A program made the translations under genes and the position numbers. This document shows, in pieces, positions 9,381-20,021 of a DNA stretch of 64,000 bases. The first letter of the stretch is position 1; each line of letters starts with the position of its first letter. Under the pieces are notes generated by a model. It was not told the DNA's origin, did not search any database, and was given only the letters and a program-made list of their open reading frames with translations. The stretch is from Streptomyces microflavus (GTDB lineage Bacteria > Actinomycetota > Actinomycetes > Streptomycetales > Streptomycetaceae), in the NCBI RefSeq assembly GCF_014650075.1, contig NZ_BMUG01000001.1:1087547-1151546 (forward strand), in the 5' to 3' direction.

Positions 9381-10346
9381 TTGAGCCAGACCCGACACGT
9401 CCCGGTGATGCTCCAGAGGTGTCTGGACCTGTTGGCCCCGGCTCTCCAGGACCCGGCCCACCCCGAGCCCGTGGTCGTCGACTGCACCCTCGGCCTCGGC
9501 GGCCACAGCGAGGCCCTGCTGGAGGCCTTCCCCACCGCCCGGCTGATCGCCCTGGACCGCGACAAGGAGGCCCTGCGGCTCTCCGGAGAGCGGCTCGCCC
9601 CCTACGGCGACCGCGCCACCCTCGTCCACGCCGTCTATGACGAGCTCCCCGACGTCCTCGCCCGGCTCCGCCTCCCCAAGGTCCAGGGCATCCTCTTCGA
9701 CCTCGGCGTCTCCTCCATGCAGCTCGACGAGGCCGACCGCGGCTTCGCGTACGCCCAGGACGCCCCGCTCGACATGCGCATGGACCAGTCCACCGGCATC
9801 GGCGCGGCAGAGGTGCTCAACACCTACCCGCCCGGCGAGCTCGTGCGGATCCTGCGCGCGTACGGCGAGGAGAAGCAGGCCAAGCGGATCGTCTCGGCCG
9901 TCGTGCGCGAACGCGAGAAGGAGCCGTTCAGCAACAGTGCCCGGCTCGTCGAGCTGATCCGCGACGCGCTGCCGCAGGCCGCCAAGCGCACCGGCGGCAA
10001 CCCGGCCAAGCGGACCTTCCAGGCCCTGCGCATCGAGGTCAACGGCGAGCTCAGCGTCCTGGAGCAGGCCATCCCGGCGGCCGTCGGGAGCCTCGCGGTC
10101 GGCGGCCGGATCGCCGTCCTCGCCTACCACTCGCTGGAGGACCGGCTGGTCAAGCAGGTCTTCGCGGCCGGCGCCGCCAACACCGCGCCCCCCGGCCTGC
10201 CCGTCGTCCCCGAGCGCTACCAGCCGCGCCTCAAGCTGCTCACCCGGGGCGCCGAACTGCCCACCGAGGACGAGATCGCCGAGAACCGGCGTGCCGCCCC
10301 CGCCCGGCTCCGCGGCGCCCAGCGCATCCGGGAGGAAGAGCGATGA
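9381..10346 (+). CDS. rsmH: 16S rRNA (cytosine-1402-N4)-methyltransferase
   Basis: A 321-residue RsmH/MraW, the first gene of the dcw cluster, which methylates C1402 of 16S rRNA with SAM. The start is TTG, placed by the AGAGGG ribosome site and the family N-terminus [13 protein letters not shown]. The SAM-binding [17 protein letters not shown] lies near residues 35-50, [19 protein letters not shown] near 100, and the C-terminal [11 protein letters not shown] near 250 is conserved. Its stop is followed 19 bp later by ftsL. Confidence 0.96.
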   Translation: MSQTRHVPVMLQRCLDLLAPALQDPAHPEPVVVDCTLGLGGHSEALLEAFPTARLIALDRDKEALRLSGERLAPYGDRATLVHAVYDELPDVLARLRLPKVQGILFDLGVSSMQLDEADRGFAYAQDAPLDMRMDQSTGIGAAEVLNTYPPGELVRILRAYGEEKQAKRIVSAVVREREKEPFSNSARLVELIRDALPQAAKRTGGNPAKRTFQALRIEVNGELSVLEQAIPAAVGSLAVGGRIAVLAYHSLEDRLVKQVFAAGAANTAPPGLPVVPERYQPRLKLLTRGAELPTEDEIAENRRAAPARLRGAQRIREEER

Positions 10347-10365
10347 CCACCACGGGGGGCACGCG

Positions 10366-10959
10366 GTGAGCAGGGCGGGCGCACCGCTGAAGGGGCGGGC
10401 CGGACGGCTCGCCCGGCTGATGCCGTCCGCGTCACCCAGCAGCGCGGCCCGCACGCCCTTCGTGCTGCTGGTCGTGCTCCTCCTGGGCGGCGGGCTCATC
10501 ACCCTGCTCCTGCTGAACTCGGCGCTCAACGAAGGATCGTTCAGGCTCAGCGAGCTCAAGCGGGACACCACCGAGCTCACCGACGAGCAGCAGGCACTCC
10601 AGCGCGACGTCGACAGCTACTCCCAGCCCGGCGCCCTGGAGCGCCGCGCCCGGGAACTCGGCATGGTCCCCGGCGGCAGCCCCGCCTTCCTCGACCCGGA
10701 CGGCACGGTCCGCGGAGTCCCCACGAAGGCCACCGCCCCGCCGCCGTCGCCCAGCCCCACCCCCACCCCGAGCCCCGAGCCGACGCCCGAGGACGGCGCA
10801 CAGGCCGACGAGGCAGGCGCCGGCGTCCCCCCGGCCACGCCGTCCGGCACCGCGACCCCCTCACCGGGCGCAGCCGCGGAACCCGAGTCCGAAGACGCCC
10901 CCGCCCCCGCCCCGGAGAACACCCCGGCGACCCCGCCCCCGACCACCCCCGGCAGGTGA
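10366..10959 (+). CDS. ftsL: Cell division protein FtsL with Pro/Thr-rich tail
   Basis: A 197-residue bitopic protein in the fixed position between rsmH and ftsI. A basic cytoplasmic head is followed by one membrane helix at about residues 29-49 (FVLLVVLLLGGGLITLLLL). A short periplasm-side coiled coil around LSELKRDTTELTDEQQALQRDVDSY and an RARELGMV motif match FtsL. The last 80 residues or so are a low-complexity Pro/Ser/Thr/Glu/Ala tail, unusually long for FtsL. The GTG start has a GGGGGG ribosome site. It should join FtsQ and DivIC at the septum and activate FtsW-FtsI. Confidence 0.85.
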   Translation: MSRAGAPLKGRAGRLARLMPSASPSSAARTPFVLLVVLLLGGGLITLLLLNSALNEGSFRLSELKRDTTELTDEQQALQRDVDSYSQPGALERRARELGMVPGGSPAFLDPDGTVRGVPTKATAPPPSPSPTPTPSPEPTPEDGAQADEAGAGVPPATPSGTATPSPGAAAEPESEDAPAPAPENTPATPPPTTPGR

Positions 10960-10963
10960 CGCA

Positions 10964-12946
10964 GTGCCGCCCAAGGAACCGCCGCGCCGCCGTGTACCCG
11001 GCCCGGCGCGCCCCCGTAACGGGGCGAACGGCCGCTCCGGCGCGCGCCCCCCGGCCCGCCGCCCCCGCCCCGCCCCGGGACGCACCACCGCACGCGGGCG
11101 CGCGCCCCGCTCCCTGCGCCTGGGCAGCCCACGCCCCCGGCTGCGGCTCGTCAGCCTCGGGCTGACGCTGGTCATGCTGGCCTTCGTGGCCCGGCTGCTC
11201 CAGGTCCAGGCCGTCGACGCCACCGCGTACGCGGCCAAGGCCGAGAAGAACCGCTACCTGGAGTACGAGGTCGCGGCCGAGCGCGGGGAGATCACCGACC
11301 GCAGAGGTGTCGCGCTCGCCACCAGCGTCGACGCGCACAACATCACGGCCGACCCGAAGATGTTCACGCCCGAGGACAGCAAGGCCCCCGACGCGCCCCA
11401 GCAGGCCGCCGCCCTGCTCGCTCCCATCCTCGGCAAGGACGTCGACGAGCTCGTCAAGAAGCTCTCGGCGCCCAAGAGCCGCTACACCGTGCTCGCGTAC
11501 CGGCAGACCCCCCAGGTCTGGAAGCAGATCAAGGACCTCAAGTCCGTTTTCGCCGAGAAGGCCGACGAGGACAAGCGGAACGGCGGGGCGGGAGCCAACG
11601 TCCTGGCCGGCGTCCTCCAGGAGCCGACCACCAGGCGGGTCTACCCCAACGGGGATCTCGCCGCCGGGATACTGGGATTCGTCAGCGCCGACGGCAAGGG
11701 CGGCGGCGGACTCGAATCGCAGCTGGACAAGGAGCTCGCGGGCGAGGACGGCAAGGTCCGCTACGCCCAGGCCGGCGGCCGCCGCGTCCCCACCGCGGGC
11801 AGCAGCGAGATCCCGGCCGTGCCCGGCTCCGACATCGAGCTGACCATCGACCGCGACATCCAGTGGGCCGCCCAGAAGGCCATCAGCGACCAGGTCGCGA
11901 AGTCCAAGGCCGACCGCGGCTACGTCATCGTGCAGAACACGCGCACCGGCGAGCTGCTGGCCATGGCCAACTCGCCGGGCTACGACCCCAACGACCTCTC
12001 CCAGGCCACCTCGGCGTCCCTGGGCAACGCGGCCCTCCAGGACGTGTACGAGCCCGGCTCCACCAGCAAGGTCATGTCCATGGCCGCCGTACTGGAGGAG
12101 AAGGCCGCCACGCCCGGCACCCACGTCACCGTCCCCAACCGGCTGCACCGCGGCGACCGGCTCTTCAAGGACGACATCGACCACCCCACCTGGTACCTCA
12201 CGCTCAACGGGGTCCTCGCCAAGTCCAGCAACATCGGCACCATCCTGGCGACCGGTCAGCTGGGCAGGACCCAGGCGGAGTCCAACCAGGTCCTCTACTC
12301 CTACCTGCGCAAGTTCGGCTTGGGCACCAAGACCGGGCTCGGCTACCCCGGCGAGTCGCCCGGCCTCCTGGCCCACCCCAAGGACTGGTCGACCTCGCAG
12401 CAGTACACGATCCCGTTCGGCCAGGGCCTCTCGCTCAACGCCGTCCAGGCCGCCTCGGTCTACTCCACCATCGCCAACGGCGGTGTCCGGATCGCGCCCA
12501 CCCTCGTCCGCGGCACCAAGGGCGCCGACGGCCGCTTCACCTCCGCCGAGGCCCCCGAGAAGAACCGCGTGGTCAGCGAGAAGACCGCGAAGACCCTGGC
12601 GACCATGCTGGAATCCGTCGTCGACGACCAGGAGGGCACCGGAACCAAGGCCGCCATCCCCGGCTACCGGGTCGCGGGCAAGACCGGCACCGCCAACCGG
12701 GTCGACCCGGTCCGCGGTGTCTACAAGGGGTACACCGCCTCCTTCGCCGGGTTCGCCCCGGCCGACAATCCGCAGATCACCGTCTACTGCGCGATCCAGA
12801 ACCCCACCAAGGGAAGCTACTTCGGCGGCCAGATCTGCGGCCCGATCTACAAGCAGGTCATGGAGTTCGCCCTCAAGACGCTCCAGACCCCACCGTCCGG
12901 CAGCAAGCCGCCCCGGCTGCCGGTGTCCTTCAAACCCGGCGAGTGA
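10964..12946 (+). CDS. ftsI: Septal class B penicillin-binding protein FtsI (PBP3)
   Basis: A 660-residue monofunctional transpeptidase that cross-links septal peptidoglycan. A 55-residue Arg/Pro-rich cytoplasmic head precedes one membrane helix (residues about 60-80). A PBP dimerisation domain follows, then the transpeptidase domain with active-site Ser366 in STSK, SSN at 421-423 and KTG at 573-575. The GTG start is 4 bp past the ftsL stop, so the two are translationally linked. The long basic head is typical of streptomycetes. Confidence 0.96.
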   Translation: MPPKEPPRRRVPGPARPRNGANGRSGARPPARRPRPAPGRTTARGRAPRSLRLGSPRPRLRLVSLGLTLVMLAFVARLLQVQAVDATAYAAKAEKNRYLEYEVAAERGEITDRRGVALATSVDAHNITADPKMFTPEDSKAPDAPQQAAALLAPILGKDVDELVKKLSAPKSRYTVLAYRQTPQVWKQIKDLKSVFAEKADEDKRNGGAGANVLAGVLQEPTTRRVYPNGDLAAGILGFVSADGKGGGGLESQLDKELAGEDGKVRYAQAGGRRVPTAGSSEIPAVPGSDIELTIDRDIQWAAQKAISDQVAKSKADRGYVIVQNTRTGELLAMANSPGYDPNDLSQATSASLGNAALQDVYEPGSTSKVMSMAAVLEEKAATPGTHVTVPNRLHRGDRLFKDDIDHPTWYLTLNGVLAKSSNIGTILATGQLGRTQAESNQVLYSYLRKFGLGTKTGLGYPGESPGLLAHPKDWSTSQQYTIPFGQGLSLNAVQAASVYSTIANGGVRIAPTLVRGTKGADGRFTSAEAPEKNRVVSEKTAKTLATMLESVVDDQEGTGTKAAIPGYRVAGKTGTANRVDPVRGVYKGYTASFAGFAPADNPQITVYCAIQNPTKGSYFGGQICGPIYKQVMEFALKTLQTPPSGSKPPRLPVSFKPGE

Positions 12947-12985
12947 ACACGGGGATGCGCGAGCATCCCCCCAAGGGAACCCTCA

Positions 12986-14704
12986 GTGACAACCATCACC
13001 CCCGATCCCGGGAACCGGAACGAGAACTTCCCGGGACCCGGTCCCTCGCTTCGCGAGACGCCGCACCGGCCCGGTACGCTCACCGCCGTGCCCCACGCTG
13101 ATCAGTCCCAAACCACCCAGAAGGACGCGCCTGTGACCTACCCGGGAGCGCCCCGACCGGACCGGCTCCGGCCCACCCCCCTCGGCGAGCTGGCCGCCCG
13201 GCTCGGCGTCGGAACGCCCGGCGACGGCGAAGTCACCGGCATCACCCACGACTCGCGGGCCGTGCGCCCCGGAGACCTGTACGCGGCCCTGCCCGGCGCC
13301 CGCCTCCACGGCGCCGACTTCGCCGCCCAGGCCGCGGGCCTCGGTGCCGTCGCCGTCCTCACCGACCCGACGGGCGCCGAACGCGCCGCCGCCACCGGGC
13401 TGCCGGTCCTGGTCGCCGAGGATCCCCGCGGCGTCATGGGGGAGCTGGCCGCCGACATCTACGGGCGGCCCGGCATCGGCCTCCTCCAGATCGGCATCAC
13501 CGGAACCTCCGGCAAGACCACCACCGCGTACCTGGTCGAAGGCGGACTGCGCGCCGCGGGCCGGCCCACCGGGCTCATCGGCACCGTCGAGATGCGCATC
13601 GGCGACGAGCGCATCAAGTCCGAGCGCACCACGCCCGAAGCCACCGACCTCCAGGCCCTGTTCGCGGTCATGCGCGAACGCGGCGTCGAGGCCGTCGCGA
13701 TGGAGGTCTCCAGCCACGCCCTCGTGCTCGGCCGGGTCGACGCCTGTGTCTTCGACGTCGCCGTCTTCAACAACCTCAGCCCGGAGCACATGGAGTTCCA
13801 CTCCGGCATGGAGGACTACTTCCAGGCCAAGGCCCAGCTCTTCACCCCCGAGCGCAGCCACCGCGGCGTGGTCAACTTCGACGACGAGTACGGCCGCAGG
13901 CTCATCACCGAGTCCGGCGTCCCGGTCACCACCTTCTCCGCCGAGGGCCACCCGGACGCCGACTGGCACGCCGAGGACGTCGAGGTCGGACCGCAGGACA
14001 GCACCTTCACCGCCGTCGGCCCGAAGGGCGAGCGGATCACCGCCCGCGCCCCGCTGCCCGGCCCGTTCAACGTCGCCAACACCCTCGCCGCGATCGTCAC
14101 CCTGGCCGTCGCGGGCGTCGACCCGCAGACCGCCGCCGACGGCATCGCGGCCGTCCCCGGCGTCCCGGGCCGCCTGGAGCGGGTGGACGCCGGACAGCCC
14201 TACCTCGCCGTCGTCGACTACGCGCACAAGACCGACGCCGTCGAGTCCGTACTGCGCTCCCTGCAGAAGGTCACCGAGGGCCGGGTGCACATCGTCCTCG
14301 GCTGCGGCGGCGACCGCGACACCACCAAACGCGGCCCGATGGGCGCCGCCGCGGCCCGCCTCTCCGACACCGCCGTGCTGACCTCCGACAACCCCCGCTC
14401 CGAGGACCCCCTCGCGATCCTCGCCGCGATGCTCTCCGGCGCCGCCGAAGTGCCCGTCCACGAACGCGGCGACGTCCTGGTCGACGCCGACCGGGCCTCG
14501 GCCATCGCCGCCGCCGTCGCGCGCGCCGAACCGGGCGACACCGTCCTCGTCGCGGGCAAGGGCCACGAGCAGGGCCAGGACATCCACGGGGTCGTACGCC
14601 CCTTCGACGACCGCAAGGTCCTGCACGACGCCATCGAGCGGTCCCTGGGGCGCACCGGCGCCCCGGACCGTGCCCCTCACCACGAGAACAACAGTCAGGG
14701 ATGA
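12986..14704 (+). CDS. murE: UDP-MurNAc-tripeptide ligase MurE
   Basis: Adds diaminopimelate to UDP-MurNAc-L-Ala-D-Glu using ATP. The P-loop GITGTSGKTTT lies at about residues 171-181 of the long form. DNPRSEDP is the motif of DAP-adding rather than lysine-adding MurE, consistent with the LL-DAP wall of Streptomyces. Two GTG starts are plausible: 12986 (572 residues, AAGGGAA upstream) and 13133 (523 residues, AAGGA upstream). The 49 extra residues of the long form are low in conserved character, so the shorter protein may be the real one. Confidence 0.93.
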   Translation: MTTITPDPGNRNENFPGPGPSLRETPHRPGTLTAVPHADQSQTTQKDAPVTYPGAPRPDRLRPTPLGELAARLGVGTPGDGEVTGITHDSRAVRPGDLYAALPGARLHGADFAAQAAGLGAVAVLTDPTGAERAAATGLPVLVAEDPRGVMGELAADIYGRPGIGLLQIGITGTSGKTTTAYLVEGGLRAAGRPTGLIGTVEMRIGDERIKSERTTPEATDLQALFAVMRERGVEAVAMEVSSHALVLGRVDACVFDVAVFNNLSPEHMEFHSGMEDYFQAKAQLFTPERSHRGVVNFDDEYGRRLITESGVPVTTFSAEGHPDADWHAEDVEVGPQDSTFTAVGPKGERITARAPLPGPFNVANTLAAIVTLAVAGVDPQTAADGIAAVPGVPGRLERVDAGQPYLAVVDYAHKTDAVESVLRSLQKVTEGRVHIVLGCGGDRDTTKRGPMGAAAARLSDTAVLTSDNPRSEDPLAILAAMLSGAAEVPVHERGDVLVDADRASAIAAAVARAEPGDTVLVAGKGHEQGQDIHGVVRPFDDRKVLHDAIERSLGRTGAPDRAPHHENNSQG

Positions 14705-14708
14705 CCAA

Positions 14709-16130
14709 GTGATCACCCTTTCCCTCGCCGAGATCGCGGAAATCGTCGGCGGGCAGCCGCACGACATACCGGACCCGGCAGTCACCGTCACCGGTCCCGT
14801 CGTCATCGACTCCCGCGAGGCCGGACCCGGCAGCCTGTTCGCCGCGTTCGCCGGCGAGCACGTGGACGGCCACGACTACGCGCAGCGCGCCGTCGAGGCG
14901 GGCGCGGCCGCCGTCCTGGCCGCCCGCCCCGTCGGCGTTCCGGCGATCGTCGTGGACGACGTCGTCGGCGCGCTCGGCGCGCTCGCCCGTACCGCCGTCG
15001 AACGCCTCGGCACCACCGTCGTCGCGCTCACCGGCTCCGCGGGCAAGACGTCCACCAAGGACCTGATCGCGCAGCTCCTGCAGCGCAAGGCACCCACGGT
15101 CTGGACGCCGGGCTCCCTCAACAACGAGATCGGGCTGCCGCTCACCGCCCTGCGGGCCACCTCCGAGACCCAGCACCTGGTCCTGGAGATGGGCGCCCGC
15201 GGCATCGGGCACATCCACTACCTCGCCGACCTCACCCCGCCCCGCATCGGCCTGGTCCTCAACGTCGGCTCCGCCCACCTCGGGGAGTTCGGCAGCCGGG
15301 AGGCGATCGCGCAGGCCAAGGGTGAACTGGTCGAGGTGCTCCCCGAGGACGGCTGCGCCGTGCTCAACGCCGACGACCCACTCGTACGCGCGATGGCTTC
15401 GCGCACCAGGGCCCGGGTTCTGCTCTTCGGAGAAGCCCCGGATGCGGACGTACGGGGCGAGAAGGTCCGGATGACCCCCGACGGGCGGCCCGCGTTCGAG
15501 CTCCACACACCCACCGGGTGCAGCGACGTGACCATGCGCCTGTACGGTGAGCACCACGTGTCGAACGCGCTCGCCGCGGCCGCCGTCGCCCATGAGTTGG
15601 GCATGTCCGTGACCGAGATCGCCGAGGCGCTCTCGGAGGCGGGCACCCTCTCCCGCTGGCGCATGGAGGTCACCGAGCGTCCGGACGGTGTGACGGTCGT
15701 CAATGACGCCTACAACGCGAACCCCGAATCCATGAGAGCCGCACTGCGTGCGCTGGCTGCCATGGGGCAGGCCCGACGGGCCGACGGGGGGCGCACCTGG
15801 GCGGTGCTCGGTCAGATGGCCGAGCTCGGTGACGCGTCGCTCGCCGAGCACGACGCGGTCGGACGGCTCGCCGTCCGGCTCAACGTCAGCAAGCTCGTCG
15901 CTGTCGGGGGGAGAGAAGCCTCCTGGCTGCAACTGGGCGCATATAACGAGGGTTCGTGGGGTGAGGAGTCGGTGCACGTGTCCGACGCACAGGCGGCCGT
16001 CGACCTGTTGCGCAGTGAACTGCGCCCGGGAGACGTCGTGCTGGTGAAGGCGTCCCGGTCGGTCGGCCTGGAGAAGGTCGCCCAGGCACTGCTGGAGAAC
16101 TCGACCGAGGGCGAGGTCGCCGGCCGATGA
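14709..16130 (+). CDS. murF: UDP-MurNAc-tripeptide:D-Ala-D-Ala ligase MurF
   Basis: A 473-residue Mur ligase completing the cytoplasmic pentapeptide precursor. The N-terminal domain holds the conserved [16 protein letters not shown], the P-loop [14 protein letters not shown] is near residues 112-125, and the C-terminal [17 protein letters not shown] motif is diagnostic of MurF. The GTG start has CAGGGA upstream and lies 4 bp after murE. The stop overlaps the mraY start as ATGA. Confidence 0.95.
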   Translation: MITLSLAEIAEIVGGQPHDIPDPAVTVTGPVVIDSREAGPGSLFAAFAGEHVDGHDYAQRAVEAGAAAVLAARPVGVPAIVVDDVVGALGALARTAVERLGTTVVALTGSAGKTSTKDLIAQLLQRKAPTVWTPGSLNNEIGLPLTALRATSETQHLVLEMGARGIGHIHYLADLTPPRIGLVLNVGSAHLGEFGSREAIAQAKGELVEVLPEDGCAVLNADDPLVRAMASRTRARVLLFGEAPDADVRGEKVRMTPDGRPAFELHTPTGCSDVTMRLYGEHHVSNALAAAAVAHELGMSVTEIAEALSEAGTLSRWRMEVTERPDGVTVVNDAYNANPESMRAALRALAAMGQARRADGGRTWAVLGQMAELGDASLAEHDAVGRLAVRLNVSKLVAVGGREASWLQLGAYNEGSWGEESVHVSDAQAAVDLLRSELRPGDVVLVKASRSVGLEKVAQALLENSTEGEVAGR

Positions 16131-17197
16131 GGCAGATCCTCTTCGCGGGGGCCATCGGGCTCTTTCTGACCCTGGTCGGGACCCCGCTGCTGATCAAGCT
16201 GCTGGCCCGCAAGGGATACGGGCAGTTCATCCGGGACGACGGCCCGCGCACGCACGGCAGCAAGAAGGGCACGCCCACGATGGGCGGCATCGCCTTCATC
16301 CTGGCGACGATCATCGCGTACCTCCTCGCGAAGGTGATCACCGGCGAGGACATCCGGTACTCCGGCGTCCTCGTGCTGTTCCTGATGACCGGGATGGGCC
16401 TCGTCGGCTTCCTCGACGACTACATCAAGATCGTCAAGCAGCGTTCGCTGGGTCTGCGGGCCAAGGCGAAGATGGCCGGCCAGCTGATCGTCGGCATCGC
16501 CTTCGCGGTGCTCGCGCTCCAGTTCCCCAACTCCAACGGCTACACCCCGGCCTCCACCCGGCTCTCGTTCGTCGAGGACTTCGGCTGGTCGATCGGCCCG
16601 GTGCTGTTCTGCGTCTGGGCGCTGTTCATGATCCTCGCCATGTCCAACGGCGTGAACCTCACGGACGGCCTCGACGGACTGGCCACCGGCGCCTCGGTGA
16701 TGGTCTTCGGCGCCTACACCTTCATCGGCCTGTGGCAGTTCCAGGAGTCCTGCGCCAACGCGCTCACCCTGACCAACCCCAGCGCCTGTTTCGAGGTACG
16801 CGACCCACTCGACCTCGCCGTCGTCGCCTCCGCCCTGATGGGCGCCTGCTTCGGCTTCCTGTGGTGGAACACCTCGCCCGCCAAGATCTTCATGGGTGAC
16901 ACCGGCTCGCTCGCCCTCGGCGGCGCGCTCGCGGGCCTCGCGATCTGCTCCCGCACCGAGTTCCTGATGGCCATCCTCGGCGGCCTCTTCGTAATGATCA
17001 CCATGTCCGTGGTCATCCAGGTCGGTTCGTTCAAGATGACCGGCAAGCGGGTCTTCCGGATGGCACCGCTCCAGCACCACTTCGAACTCAAGGGGTGGTC
17101 CGAAGTCCTTGTCGTGGTCCGCTTCTGGATCATCCAGGGCATGTGCGTGATCGTCGGCCTCGGCCTCTTCTACGCAGGATGGGCAGCCAAGAAGTGA
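16127..17197 (+). CDS. mraY: Phospho-MurNAc-pentapeptide transferase MraY
   Basis: A 356-residue polytopic enzyme (about ten helices) transferring phospho-MurNAc-pentapeptide to undecaprenyl phosphate to form lipid I. The catalytic DDYIK lies in [14 protein letters not shown] near residues 98-112, [15 protein letters not shown] near 180-195, and the [15 protein letters not shown] loop near 310-325. It overlaps murF by ATGA and murD by GTGA, a tight coupling of membrane and soluble precursor enzymes. Confidence 0.97.
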   Translation: MRQILFAGAIGLFLTLVGTPLLIKLLARKGYGQFIRDDGPRTHGSKKGTPTMGGIAFILATIIAYLLAKVITGEDIRYSGVLVLFLMTGMGLVGFLDDYIKIVKQRSLGLRAKAKMAGQLIVGIAFAVLALQFPNSNGYTPASTRLSFVEDFGWSIGPVLFCVWALFMILAMSNGVNLTDGLDGLATGASVMVFGAYTFIGLWQFQESCANALTLTNPSACFEVRDPLDLAVVASALMGACFGFLWWNTSPAKIFMGDTGSLALGGALAGLAICSRTEFLMAILGGLFVMITMSVVIQVGSFKMTGKRVFRMAPLQHHFELKGWSEVLVVVRFWIIQGMCVIVGLGLFYAGWAAKK

Positions 17198-18621
17198 GCA
17201 CCGCGGACTGGCAGGGCAAGCACGTCACCGTCGCCGGACTCGGCGTCAGCGGCATCCCCGCGGCCCGTGCCCTGCACGAGCGCGGCGCGCTCGTCACCGT
17301 CGTGAACGACGGCGACGACGAGCGCGCCCGCGCGCAGGCGGCCGAACTGGAGGCGCTCGGCATCACCGTGCGCCTCGGCGACGGTGCCACCCTGCCGCCG
17401 TCCACGGAACTCGTCGTCACCGCCCCCGGCTGGCAGCCGGACAAGCCGCTCTTCCTGGCTGCCGCCGAGGCGGGCGTCGACATCTGGGGCGACGTCGAAC
17501 TCGCCTGGCGGCTGCGGGGGACGAACGGCCGCAAGGCCGCCCCCTGGCTCGCCGTCACCGGCACCAACGGCAAGACCACCACCGTACGGATGCTGGCCTC
17601 GATCCTTCAGGCGGCGGGGCTGCGCACCGCGGCGGTCGGCAACATCGGCGTATCGCTGCTGGACGCGGTGCTCGGCGAGACGGAGTACGACGTCCTCGCC
17701 GTCGAGCTCTCCAGCTACCAGCTGCACTGGGCGCCCTCCCTGCGCGCCCACTCCGCCGCCGTCCTCAACCTGGCCCCCGACCACCTCGACTGGCACGGCT
17801 CGATGGAGGCGTACGCCGCCGACAAGGGCCGGGTCTACGAGGGCAACACGGTCGCCTGTGTCTACAACGCGGCCGACCCGGCCACCGAGGAGCTGGTCCG
17901 CGAGGCCGACGTCGAGGAGGGCTGCCGCGCCATCGGCTTCACCCTCGGTGCCCCCGGCCCCTCGCAGCTCGGCGTGGTCGACGGCATCCTCGTCGACCGG
18001 GCCTTCGTGAAGAACCGGCAGAAGCAGGCCCAGGAGCTGGCCGAGGTCTCCGACGTCAACCCGCCGGCCCCGCACAACATCGCCAACGCCCTCGCCGCCG
18101 CCGCCCTAGCCCGCGCGTTCGGCGTGGAACCGGCCGCCGTCCGCGACGGGCTGCGCAACTTCCGCCCCGACGCCCACCGCATCGAACACGTCGCGGACAT
18201 CGACGGAGTCGCGTACGTCGACGACTCCAAGGCCACCAACACCCACGCCACCGAGGCCTCCCTGGCCGCCTACGACTCCATCGTCTGGATCGCGGGCGGG
18301 CTGGCCAAGGGCGCCACCTTCGACGAGCTGGTCACCGGCGCGGCGAAGCGGCTGCGCGGCGTCGTTCTGATGGGCGCCGACCGCGCGCTGATCCACGAAG
18401 CCCTGACGCGACACGCCCCCGAAGTCCCGGTGGTCGACCTCGACCGGACCGACACTGGGGCGATGTCCGAGGCCGTCGAACACGCCGCCCGCCTCGCGCA
18501 GCCGGGCGATACGGTACTGCTGGCCCCGGCCTGTGCCTCGATGGACATGTTCACCAACTACATCAAGCGGGGCGAGGCGTTCGCGGACGCGGTCCGCGCA
18601 CGCGCCGAAGAGAGCGCCTGA
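17194..18621 (+). CDS. murD: UDP-MurNAc-L-alanine:D-glutamate ligase MurD
   Basis: A 475-residue Mur ligase adding D-Glu to UDP-MurNAc-L-Ala. An N-terminal Rossmann-like [16 protein letters not shown] is followed by the P-loop [14 protein letters not shown] near residues 120-133, and [13 protein letters not shown] is the MurD-specific segment near residue 345. The GTG overlaps the mraY stop as GTGA; an in-frame ATG at 17179 inside mraY is possible but less likely. The end is followed by a 62-bp gap before ftsW. Confidence 0.95.
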   Translation: MSTADWQGKHVTVAGLGVSGIPAARALHERGALVTVVNDGDDERARAQAAELEALGITVRLGDGATLPPSTELVVTAPGWQPDKPLFLAAAEAGVDIWGDVELAWRLRGTNGRKAAPWLAVTGTNGKTTTVRMLASILQAAGLRTAAVGNIGVSLLDAVLGETEYDVLAVELSSYQLHWAPSLRAHSAAVLNLAPDHLDWHGSMEAYAADKGRVYEGNTVACVYNAADPATEELVREADVEEGCRAIGFTLGAPGPSQLGVVDGILVDRAFVKNRQKQAQELAEVSDVNPPAPHNIANALAAAALARAFGVEPAAVRDGLRNFRPDAHRIEHVADIDGVAYVDDSKATNTHATEASLAAYDSIVWIAGGLAKGATFDELVTGAAKRLRGVVLMGADRALIHEALTRHAPEVPVVDLDRTDTGAMSEAVEHAARLAQPGDTVLLAPACASMDMFTNYIKRGEAFADAVRARAEESA

Positions 18622-18683
18622 CCGACCGGGCCTCCGCGCCGGGGCCGGGCCCCCGGGCACGAGCAGTGGAGGGGACAGCGACA

Positions 18684-20015
18684 ATGCCGGCCGAGAAGAG
18701 CTCCGCCGTACGCAGTCGGCGCCCGGCACCACCCCGTGGTGCCGGGCGCGGCCCCTCCGCCCCCCGCACCCCGCGCGGCGGTGGCGTACGGCGCCTCTAC
18801 GAGCAGGCACGCCGGGCCTGGGACCGCCCCCTGACCGCCTACTACGTGATCCTCGGCTCCAGCCTCCTGATCACGGTGCTGGGCCTGGTGATGGTCTACT
18901 CCGCCTCGATGATCAAGGCGCTGAGCATCGACAAGTCGTCGACGTACTTCTTCGGGAAGCAGTTCGTCGCCGCCGTCATCGGGGGCGCGCTCATGCTGAT
19001 CGCCTCCCGGATGCCGGTGAAGCTCCACCGCGCCCTGGCCTACCCGATGCTCATGGTCACGGTCTTCCTGATGGTCCTGGTCCAGGTGCCGGGGATAGGG
19101 ATGTCGGTCAACGGCAACCAGAACTGGCTCTACCTGGGCGGCCCGTTCCAGATCCAGCCCAGCGAGTTCGGCAAGCTCGCACTGATCCTGTGGGGAGCCG
19201 ACCTCCTCGCCCGCAAGCAGGACAAGCGGTTGCTGACGCAGTGGAAGCACATGCTCGTACCGCTGGTCCCGGTCGCCTTCATGCTGCTCGGGCTGATCAT
19301 GCTGGGCGGCGACATGGGGACCGCGATCATCCTCACGGCGATCCTGTTCGGCCTGCTCTGGCTGGCCGGCGCCCCCACCCGGCTCTTCGCCGGGGTGCTC
19401 GGATTCGCCGCCGCCATCGCCTTCGTCCTGGTCTGGACCAGCCCCAACCGGATGTCCCGGCTCTCCTGCATGGGCGTGCTCGGCGAACCCGACCCGGACG
19501 ACGGCTGCTGGCAGGCAGCCCACGGAATCTACGCGCTGGCCTCCGGCGGATGGTTCGGTTCCGGGCTCGGTGCGAGTGTGGAAAAATGGGGTCAACTCCC
19601 GGAACCCCACACCGACTTCATCTTCGCGATCACCGGTGAGGAACTGGGGTTGGCGGGGACGCTGTCCGTGCTCGCCCTGTTCGCGGCTCTAGGCTATGCG
19701 GGTATCCGCGTGGCCGGACGCACGGAGGACCCCTTCGTCAGGTATGCCGCGGGAGGCGTGACCACCTGGATCATGGCCCAGGCCGTGATCAACATCGGTG
19801 CGGTGCTCGGCCTGTTGCCGATCGCCGGTGTCCCGCTCCCGCTGTTCTCCTACGGAGGGTCCGCCCTGCTGCCGACGATGTTCGCGGTCGGGCTGATGAT
19901 CGCCTTCGCGCGGGACGATCCCGCCGCGAAGGCGGCCCTGGCCATGCGGAGGCCCGGGGTGAGATGGAAGACGATGAGACGGCGCGTCAAGAAGCGTCCG
20001 TCCGGAGAGCGGTGA
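18684..20015 (+). CDS. ftsW: Septal peptidoglycan glycosyltransferase FtsW (SEDS)
   Basis: A 443-residue SEDS membrane protein polymerising septal glycan from lipid II together with FtsI. About 45 basic, Arg/Pro-rich residues precede ten predicted helices. Conserved SEDS stretches are LGLVMVYSASMIKA, LGGPFQIQPSEFGKLALIL, GGDMGTAIIL and PLPLFSYGGSALLPTMFAVGLMIA. The ATG at 18684 has GGAGGGG upstream; a GTG at 18666 would overlap that site. The C-terminus is basic and cytoplasmic. Confidence 0.94.
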   Translation: MPAEKSSAVRSRRPAPPRGAGRGPSAPRTPRGGGVRRLYEQARRAWDRPLTAYYVILGSSLLITVLGLVMVYSASMIKALSIDKSSTYFFGKQFVAAVIGGALMLIASRMPVKLHRALAYPMLMVTVFLMVLVQVPGIGMSVNGNQNWLYLGGPFQIQPSEFGKLALILWGADLLARKQDKRLLTQWKHMLVPLVPVAFMLLGLIMLGGDMGTAIILTAILFGLLWLAGAPTRLFAGVLGFAAAIAFVLVWTSPNRMSRLSCMGVLGEPDPDDGCWQAAHGIYALASGGWFGSGLGASVEKWGQLPEPHTDFIFAITGEELGLAGTLSVLALFAALGYAGIRVAGRTEDPFVRYAAGGVTTWIMAQAVINIGAVLGLLPIAGVPLPLFSYGGSALLPTMFAVGLMIAFARDDPAAKAALAMRRPGVRWKTMRRRVKKRPSGER

Positions 20016-20021
20016 ATTTCG

